This document shows, piece after piece, positions 16,416 through 20,421 of a stretch of DNA of 20,421 bases. The stretch spans positions 1-20,421 of IMG/VR virus record IMGVR_UViG_3300009790_000105; one strand, given 5' to 3'. The position numbers and the translations under genes are program-made. Under the pieces are notes generated by a model. The model was given only the letters and a program-made list of their open reading frames with translations. It was not told where the DNA came from and did no database searches. This DNA comes from a virus. Positions within the stretch are counted from its first letter, which is position 1. The number at the start of each line of letters is the position of its first letter.

Positions 16416-18155
16416 ATGACCAACCCTTTAGAGGCCTTACAGGACGATTTCAAGCTGTTTCTGACCGCTTTATGGGAACAGCTTGAACTCCCTCCACCAA
16501 CAAGAGCACAATTCGCAATTGCTGACTACCTACAACACGGACCTAAACGTCTTCAAATCCAAGCCTTCCGAGGAGTCGGTAAAAGTTGGATTACTGGAGC
16601 GTTCGTGTTGTGGACATTATTCAACGACAGTGAAAGAAAGATCATGATTATCTCTGCCTCTAAAGAGAGAGCAGACAACATGTCTATCTTCCTACAAAAA
16701 CTAATTATTGAGACACCATGGTTAACACACCTAAGACCAAAAAGCGACGAGGCAAGGTGGAGTCGTATCTCCTTCGACGTACAATGCTCGCCTCATCAGG
16801 CTCCCAGCGTAAAAAGCGTTGGTATTACTGGGCAACTAACTGGTTCTCGTGCAGATCTCATGGTCCTGGACGACATAGAAGTACCAGGAAACAGTATGAC
16901 GGAGTTGATGCGTGAAAAACTTCTTCAACTTTGCACAGAAGCCGAAAGTATCCTTACCCCCAAAAGCGATAGCCGTATTTGCTACCTTGGGACTCCTCAG
17001 ACTGTTTTTACTGTTTATCGTAAGTTGGCAGAGCGTAACTACCGTCCGTTCGTTTGGCCAAGTAGATACCCAAGAAAAGACAAACTCACTAAGTACGAAG
17101 GACTACTAGCACCACAGATACAAGAAGACCTAGAACAAGGTGTAGACGAATGGAGTGTAACCGACCCTGATCGCTTCGCAGAAGACGACCTCCTAGAGCG
17201 TGAAGCAGCTATGGGTCGTAGCAACTACATGTTGCAGTTCCAATTAGATACAAGTTTAAGTGATGCAGAGAAATTCCCTCTTAAGATGGCTGATCTTATC
17301 GTTACCAGTGTTAACCCTAAGTCTGGTCCCGATCAAATCATCTGGTGCTCAGACCCAAAAAACGTTATTAAAGACTTACCCACAGTCGGTCTCCCAGGAG
17401 ATTACTTTTACTCTCCTATGCAACTCCAAGGAGAATGGTCCAACTATTCAGAAACAATATGCAGCGTCGATCCATCAGGTAGAGGAACTGACGAAACAGC
17501 CGCAGCATTCATATCTCAGAAAAACGGCTTCCTATTCTTGCATGAAATGCGTGCTTACAGAGACGGGTACTCTGATAACACCTTGCTCAATATTCTCAGA
17601 GGATGTAAAAAATACAACGTCACTAAACTAGTAATTGAAACTAACTTCGGTGATGGAATCGTAGGTGAACTATTCAAGAAACACCTACAAATGACAGGTC
17701 AAAATATAGACATAGAAGAGGTACGTGCAAATGTACGAAAAGAAGATAGGATTATTGATTCTCTTGAGCCTGTCCTTAATCAGCATCGTCTCGTTATCGA
17801 TAAGTCAGTCATCGAATGGGATTACAAATCTAACCCAGACGAAGCTCCAGAAAAAAGACTCATGTACATGCTCTTCTACCAAATGGGTAGAATGTGTAGA
17901 GAAAAAGGAGCAATTAAACATGACGACAGATTAGATTGCCTTGCTCAAGGTGTTAAGTACTACACAGATGCTCTATCTATATCTGCTCATGAAACCGTTA
18001 AACAACGTAAACGAGATGAATGGGCTTCAATGATGGAAGAATTCTTAGATAATCCTACTAACAGTGCTAATCATATGGTCTTCGGTATGGATAAAGACCA
18101 AAGAGACCAAGCTAATTTAATCAAAGACAACAAGTCAGTCCACACCTGGGTTTAG
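16416..18155 (+). CDS. terL: Terminase large subunit (T7 gp19-like)
   Basis: This 579-aa protein matches T7 gp19 (586 aa) in size and motif order. The ATPase domain has a Walker A at 51-58 (F-R-G-V-G-K-S-W), a Walker B at 148-155 (L-M-V-L-D-D-I-E) and a coupling motif at 191-195 (L-G-T-P-Q). The C-terminal RNase H-like nuclease has its acidic residues at D354 (C-S-V-D-P-S-G-R-G), E410 (V-I-E-T-N-F-G-D-G) and around D505/D509 (H-D-D-R-L-D). It translocates DNA into the procapsid and cuts the concatemer; in T7 relatives the cuts create the direct terminal repeats. The sequence is intact and slightly G+C-richer than neighbouring genes. It is followed by a structured non-coding region and then the metabolic genes. 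Confidence 0.97.
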   Translation: MTNPLEALQDDFKLFLTALWEQLELPPPTRAQFAIADYLQHGPKRLQIQAFRGVGKSWITGAFVLWTLFNDSERKIMIISASKERADNMSIFLQKLIIETPWLTHLRPKSDEARWSRISFDVQCSPHQAPSVKSVGITGQLTGSRADLMVLDDIEVPGNSMTELMREKLLQLCTEAESILTPKSDSRICYLGTPQTVFTVYRKLAERNYRPFVWPSRYPRKDKLTKYEGLLAPQIQEDLEQGVDEWSVTDPDRFAEDDLLEREAAMGRSNYMLQFQLDTSLSDAEKFPLKMADLIVTSVNPKSGPDQIIWCSDPKNVIKDLPTVGLPGDYFYSPMQLQGEWSNYSETICSVDPSGRGTDETAAAFISQKNGFLFLHEMRAYRDGYSDNTLLNILRGCKKYNVTKLVIETNFGDGIVGELFKKHLQMTGQNIDIEEVRANVRKEDRIIDSLEPVLNQHRLVIDKSVIEWDYKSNPDEAPEKRLMYMLFYQMGRMCREKGAIKHDDRLDCLAQGVKYYTDALSISAHETVKQRKRDEWASMMEEFLDNPTNSANHMVFGMDKDQRDQANLIKDNKSVHTWV

Positions 18156-18162
18156 TAGGTGG

Positions 18163-18248
18163 TCTCCGTATACAGGGGAGAGAAGGGTGGACTCGCCCCT
18201 CAAAGGGGGAAAAAGCTGCCTACTCACGTAGACAACTCTTCCCCCTTT
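18163..18248 (+). terminator. Structured non-coding RNA / terminator region after terL
   Basis: Several pairings compete here. TCTCC at 18163-18167 pairs with GGAGA at 18177-18181. AGGGG at 18174-18178 can pair with CCCCT at 18196-18200, but that CCCCT can instead pair with AGGGG at 18204-18208 over a 3-base loop. The strongest is a perfect 10-bp pairing of AAAGGGGGAA (18202-18211) with TTCCCCCTTT (18239-18248), enclosing a small CTAC/GTAG hairpin (18220-18231). The 3' arm ends in TTTATA, so it could end terL transcripts, though there is no long T-run. Confidence 0.55.
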
Positions 18249-18253
18249 ATACA

Positions 18254-18277
18254 TATATCGACAGAGGTTTCGATATA
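18254..18277 (+). repeat. 8-bp perfect inverted repeat
   Basis: TATATCGA (18254-18261) and TCGATATA (18270-18277) with an 8-base spacer. It overlaps a promoter-like sequence, so it could be an operator or a small hairpin. Confidence 0.5.
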
Positions 18278-18285
18278 CTTATAAC
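18258..18285 (+). promoter_or_regulatory. Candidate sigma70-type promoter for the thyX-talC run
   Basis: TCGACA (18258-18263) and TATAAC (18280-18285) are each one mismatch from consensus with a 16-base spacer. The position, after the terL terminator-like structure and 51 bases before the first microgene, suits a promoter for 18336-19891. In this A+T-rich DNA such matches arise easily by chance, and a phage RNA polymerase promoter is an alternative. Confidence 0.3.
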
Positions 18286-18335
18286 ACCTTCACCTAACAC
18301 CCTAACTAACTGTATATATATTATACATATTATAT

Positions 18336-18485
18336 ATGACTATTCCACACCAACCTAAACAGGTTAAGTCTAAATGGTACTACCTCTTCTGGGGGTCTGC
18401 TACCTTAGTAGTAGTTATGGGACAGATTTATATAGCTAATAGCTATAGATACTTAGCAGAACTTCTACAACAATCTTTAGCATGA
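18336..18485 (+). CDS. 49-aa single-span membrane microprotein
   Basis: The product has a basic N-terminus (P-K-Q-V-K-S-K-W), an aromatic-edged hydrophobic span at about 15-35 (Y-Y-L-F-W-G-S-A-T-L-V-V-V-M-G-Q-I) and a short helical tail ending Y-L-A-E-L-L-Q-Q-S-L-A. Basic residues before the span put the N-terminus inside. The TGA overlaps the next ATG (18482-18485), a typical coupled pair. I recall similar short proteins in cyanophages but not a function. Upstream is an A+T palindrome-like stretch (18311-18335) with no ribosome-binding site. Confidence 0.55.
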   Translation: MTIPHQPKQVKSKWYYLFWGSATLVVVMGQIYIANSYRYLAELLQQSLA

Positions 18486-18646
18486 TAGCTAAAGAGGATA
18501 AGATAATAAGTATGTTACTACTTAATAGTCATGAGTCTGATATGACTTATAGACGACCTGATAGTACGACTTATGTATGTCAAATAAGAAAGAATAAAGA
18601 AGATACTTTCTATATCCCTGAAACTCAACTAGAACTTAATTTATGA
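18482..18646 (+). CDS. 54-aa small soluble protein
   Basis: This frame is locked between two ATGA overlaps, with the 49-aa membrane microprotein before it and thyX after it, so translational coupling through the run is likely. The sequence suggests a small helix followed by strands (T-T-Y-V-C-Q-I-R and T-F-Y-I-P-E-T-Q-L), ending E-L-N-L, and has one cysteine. I do not recognise a family. Its fixed place before thyX hints at a link to the metabolic genes, but this is only positional. Confidence 0.55.
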   Translation: MIAKEDKIISMLLLNSHESDMTYRRPDSTTYVCQIRKNKEDTFYIPETQLELNL

Positions 18647-19269
18647 GTAAAGTAACTCTAGTTCATTCAACCAAAGATGGTGATGAACTGATAGCCTATA
18701 TGGCTAGAGTCTCCAACCCTACTAATCAAGATAATAAAGATAGTTCTAAGTTAATTAAGTATCTCATTAAACATAAACACTGGTCTCCTTTTGAGATGGT
18801 GAATATGTGTGTAGAGATTAATACAACTAGATCTATTAGTGCTCAGATACTTAGACACAGATCATTTAGCTTTCAAGAGTTTAGTCAACGGTATGCAAAT
18901 GTAGAAGAACTAAAACTTCCTTCACCCCCTGACCTAAGACTTCAAGACTCTAAGAACAGACAGAACAGTATAGATAGTGATACTATTGATACGCTTAACT
19001 GGCAAAGCTCTATACAGCTTCATTATGCTCATTGCTATAGGTTATACCAGAATCTTATTAAAGATGGTATAGCTAAAGAATGTGCTAGAGAAGTGTTGCC
19101 TATGGGTGCTCCAACACGTTTGTATATGAATGGTACGTTAAGGTCTTGGATCCATTACTGTGATCTTAGAACCGCTAACGGTACTCAGAAAGAACATCAA
19201 GACATAGCAGAAGCTTGTCAACAATTAATTAAAACTCAATTCCCCCTTACTTATGAAGTTATTTCTTGA
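18643..19269 (+). CDS. thyX: Flavin-dependent thymidylate synthase ThyX
   Basis: ThyX makes dTMP from dUMP using FAD, NADPH and methylene-tetrahydrofolate, supplying thymidine for phage DNA. The signature R-H-R-x-x-S-x-x-x-x-S-x-R is complete at residues 71-83 (R-H-R-S-F-S-F-Q-E-F-S-Q-R). Other family landmarks are A-R-V-S-N at 21-25, H-W-S-P-F-E at 46-51, A-R-E-V-L-P-M at 148-154, and the C-terminal L-R-S-W-I-H-Y-C-D-L-R with Q-x-E-H. The length of 208 aa is normal for ThyX. It overlaps the 54-aa gene by ATGA and talC by 17 bases. A folate- and flavin-dependent enzyme of this type is common in cyanophages, and it would relieve the dTMP demand of an A+T-rich genome. Confidence 0.96.
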   Translation: MSKVTLVHSTKDGDELIAYMARVSNPTNQDNKDSSKLIKYLIKHKHWSPFEMVNMCVEINTTRSISAQILRHRSFSFQEFSQRYANVEELKLPSPPDLRLQDSKNRQNSIDSDTIDTLNWQSSIQLHYAHCYRLYQNLIKDGIAKECAREVLPMGAPTRLYMNGTLRSWIHYCDLRTANGTQKEHQDIAEACQQLIKTQFPLTYEVIS

Positions 19270-19891
19270 TACAGCTATAGTATCTGAACTTGAAGATAGA
19301 GTATCTACTGGTCTTATCTCAGGTATTACAACTAATCCTACCCTTATCAAGAAGAGTGGTAGAGATCCTTGGAAAGTTTATAGAGATATTATTGAACTTG
19401 GAGTAGATGATCTCAGTATTGAAGTAATGGGAGAGTCTTCTAAAGAATTAATCAATAATGGTATCAATGTTAACGAGACTTATGGTAATGTAGCGACTAT
19501 TAAGCTTCCTTGTACGATGGAAGGGCTTAAAGCGTGTAAATACTTAACGAACATTGGCCTTAGAGTTAATATGACTCTTATATTTAGTGTTAGTCAAGCT
19601 ATTCTCTGTTCTTTAGCAGGTGCTACTTATATATCACCGTTTATTGGTAGAATGGACGATAATAGCCTCACAGGGCTTAGTTTGATAGCTGATATAGCAG
19701 ATGTCTTTAAGAAGCAAGAGATAACCACACAGATCCTTGCAGCGTCCATACGTGATGTACAGTCAGTCGGTAAGGCATTCGAATTAGGTGCTAATATATG
19801 TACAATACCTCCTGCAGTGTTTGATCATATGGTTGAACATGTGCTAACAGATAAAGGATTGGAACAATTCAACCTTGACTTTTTGGCATAA
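19253..19891 (+). CDS. talC: Transaldolase TalC (short phage type)
   Basis: This 212-aa protein belongs to the short TalC/fructose-6-phosphate-aldolase-like group of (beta/alpha)8 barrels. Visible landmarks: F-L-D-T-A with D6, T-T-N-P-T-L-I-K with N28, the Schiff-base lysine K84 in A-T-I-K-L-P-C-T, the I-S-P-F-I-G-R segment at 127-133, and I-L-A-A-S-I-R at 161-167. Cyanophage TalC moves dihydroxyacetone units between sugar phosphates and, with inhibition of the Calvin cycle, pushes host carbon through the pentose phosphate pathway to give NADPH and ribose for nucleotides. Its ATG lies 17 bases inside thyX, so the two are co-translated. It is the last recognisable gene before the terminal region, as in other T7-like cyanophages. 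No clear terminator follows. Confidence 0.96.
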   Translation: MKLFLDTAIVSELEDRVSTGLISGITTNPTLIKKSGRDPWKVYRDIIELGVDDLSIEVMGESSKELINNGINVNETYGNVATIKLPCTMEGLKACKYLTNIGLRVNMTLIFSVSQAILCSLAGATYISPFIGRMDDNSLTGLSLIADIADVFKKQEITTQILAASIRDVQSVGKAFELGANICTIPPAVFDHMVEHVLTDKGLEQFNLDFLA

Positions 19892-19964
19892 ATTTCTGAA
19901 GCCTATTAACGAGTGTACGGGGACGGATTTACCCCCAGGGGGGGGGTCGTGCGCGGTAGTTGGA

Positions 19965-19976
19965 ACGCGATCGCGT
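19965..19976 (+). repeat. 12-bp palindrome containing a HIP1 site
   Basis: ACGCGATCGCGT is a perfect palindrome with GCGATCGC at its centre (19967-19974). This octamer is the highly iterated palindrome HIP1 of many, mainly non-marine, cyanobacteria. A single copy may be chance, but it sits in the terminal region. Confidence 0.7.
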
Positions 19977-19984
19977 GTTGATCC

Positions 19985-20006
19985 TGTCCAAACCGTGTCC
20001 AAACCG
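19985..20006 (+). repeat. Tandem 11-bp direct repeat
   Basis: TGTCCAAACCG occurs twice in a row (19985-19995 and 19996-20006). The second copy runs into the palindrome AAACCGGTTT (20001-20010). Such iterated sites can be protein-binding sites. Confidence 0.8.
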
Positions 20007-20030
20007 GTTTCCACAGGGGTAGATCCATTG

Positions 20031-20079
20031 GTATGACTAGGCTGCATAACTGTGTAAAAGGCAGTTATGCATGTCATAC
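20031..20079 (+). repeat. Long two-part hairpin
   Basis: Inner stem: TGCATAACTG (20043-20052) with CAGTTATGCA (20062-20071), 10 perfect pairs and a 9-base loop. Outer stem: GTATGAC (20031-20037) with GTCATAC (20073-20079), 7 perfect pairs. They are joined by a 5-base and a 1-base bulge. Seventeen pairs is far beyond chance for this spacing. Confidence 0.85.
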
Positions 20080-20171
20080 ACGCGTGGTTCTATCTTCGCG
20101 GGTGCATATGGGCAGGCGTGGTAGTTGGTATGGCGTGGGTAGGTATGTGGGGATCTGTACGCGATCCCTAG
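20067..20171 (+). CDS. Possible 34-aa hydrophobic microprotein
   Basis: An ATG with AAAAGG five bases upstream opens a 34-codon frame rich in Trp, Gly and Val (W-A-G-V-V-V-G-M-A-W-V-G-M-W-G), which would make one membrane span with a G-x-x-x-G motif, ending at TAG (20169-20171). The start codon lies in the 3' arm of the hairpin at 20031-20079 and the AAAAGG in its loop. It may be chance in non-coding DNA; G/T-rich sequence naturally encodes Val, Gly and Trp. Confidence 0.2.
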   Translation: MHVIHAWFYLRGCIWAGVVVGMAWVGMWGSVRDP

Positions 20172-20217
20172 CTTCGCTAATGAATCACCAGCTGATTGAT
20201 AAGCTATGCTAATATCT

Positions 20218-20235
20218 ACTGCTATCACTGCTATC
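20218..20235 (+). repeat. Tandem 9-bp direct repeat
   Basis: ACTGCTATC occurs twice in a row (20218-20226, 20227-20235). It is followed by TCAGCAGATA, which partly mirrors it, so the block can also fold back. Confidence 0.7.
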
Positions 20236-20281
20236 TCAGCAGATAATGTGGTAATGTCAGCAAATCCACACCGAACATCGC

Positions 20282-20310
20282 TTGACTTCTCGAACTGGAT
20301 GAACTAGATT
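20282..20310 (+). promoter_or_regulatory. Candidate sigma70 early promoter facing right
   Basis: TTGACT (20282-20287) is one mismatch from the -35 consensus, followed by the ideal 17-base spacer and TAGATT (20305-20310) as -10, two mismatches from consensus. In T7 relatives strong host-polymerase promoters stand just inside the left genome end and drive early genes. If the map is circularised here, this promoter would serve that role. Confidence 0.45.
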
Positions 20311-20375
20311 GATTCTTGAAGATTGAGATCTTTCGAACTCTCGTTAGAGGGTGAGAGAGTTCTCAAGATTCAATC
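20307..20375 (+). repeat. Large imperfect inverted repeat after the promoter
   Basis: GATTGATTCTTGA (20307-20319) pairs with TCAAGATTCAATC (20363-20375) with one mismatch. Inside it GAACTCTC (20335-20342) pairs with GAGAGTTC (20355-20362). The right arm is continuous, while the left arm is interrupted by 15 bases including AGATCT. It begins in the -10 region of the promoter-like pair, so it would fold at the very 5' end of the transcript or act as DNA structure. Confidence 0.7.
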
Positions 20376-20421
20376 AGAATCAACTAAGAGAACTTTCTGG
20401 TGGTGTCCCTTCAGCCAGCTC

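Larger units (their letters stand above)
19892..20421 (+). other. Gene-poor terminal region, candidate direct terminal repeat
   Basis: These 530 bases hold no convincing gene. A hand count over 19921-20160 gives about 55% G+C, against about 37% in a sampled talC line. Contents: a run of nine Gs (19938-19946), a GCGATCGC site in a 12-bp palindrome (19965-19976), two tandem repeats, a long hairpin (20031-20079), a G/T-rich stretch (20108-20153), a GGGATC/GATCCC hairpin (20150-20168), a promoter-like pair (20282-20310) and a large imperfect inverted repeat (20307-20375). After terL and talC, this is where T7-like cyanophages have the genome end. The exact repeat borders cannot be seen from one copy. 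Confidence 0.55.

Noticed and set aside
16718-17934. Alternative frames inside terL
   Set aside because: The terL frame has all ATPase and nuclease motifs in order; the others lack any supported start or domain.
20150-20168. GGATC, 7-base loop, GATCC resembling a tRNA T-arm, with CACCA about 25 bases on
   Set aside because: The loop TGTACGC does not match the T-loop pattern, and I find no acceptor, D or anticodon arms in the right places.
19844-20228. Two minus-strand frames (77 and 63 aa) over the terminal region
   Set aside because: One runs into talC, both lack a recognisable domain or start signal, and no other gene here is on the minus strand; the DNA is better explained as repeats and hairpins.
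20254-20307. 17-codon frame (M-S-A-N-P-H-R-T) in the terminal region
   Set aside because: Too short, no ribosome-binding site, and it overlaps the promoter-like pair.

Overview
This window is the late (structural, lysis and packaging) end of a T7-like podovirus genome, most likely a cyanophage infecting marine picocyanobacteria (Prochlorococcus or Synechococcus). Three things support this. First, the gene order runs gp15-like and gp16-like internal virion proteins, a T7 gp17-type fiber N-terminus, long collagen-repeat and glycine-rich fibers, small lysis-type genes, small terminase, large terminase. Second, a flavin-dependent thymidylate synthase (thyX) and a short transaldolase (talC) lie beyond the large terminase; talC at this genome end is known from T7-like cyanophages such as P-SSP7. 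Third, coding DNA is A+T-rich. All credible genes are on the + strand.

Layout: 3-5038, two internal core/ejection proteins (the first cut by the window start). 5038-11441, three tail fiber/adhesin genes: a short gp17-like N-terminus on a cysteine-rich body, a 1314-aa fiber with two collagen blocks and several repeat families, and a glycine-rich tip protein. 11460-12120, two small paralogous proteins. 12121-14343, tightly overlapping small genes: a Pro-rich membrane protein, a holin-like protein, two secreted proteins and four microproteins. 14340-15155, small terminase, a very basic small protein and an HNH endonuclease, closed by a Rho-independent terminator whose T-run touches the next start codon. 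15185-18155, a 406-aa protein with what I read as a hidden HNH site, then the large terminase. 18156-18335, a highly structured non-coding stretch. 18336-19891, two microproteins, thyX and talC in one overlapping run. 19892-20421, a gene-poor, G+C-richer region with repeats, hairpins and a sigma70-like promoter facing right. By analogy with T7 this should be the physical genome end (terminal repeat plus early promoter region).

How it works together: the core proteins would form the DNA-ejection channel and the fibers bind the host; the small membrane and secreted proteins probably act in lysis or at the envelope. TerS and TerL package DNA, with two or possibly three HNH-like nucleases around them. 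ThyX and TalC redirect host metabolism towards dTMP and pentose-phosphate supply for phage DNA synthesis. Points most worth follow-up: the hidden HNH site in the 406-aa protein (same H-N-N spacing as the true HNH protein next door), the secreted protein that appears to need a non-canonical start codon, the structured RNA after terL, and the terminal region.
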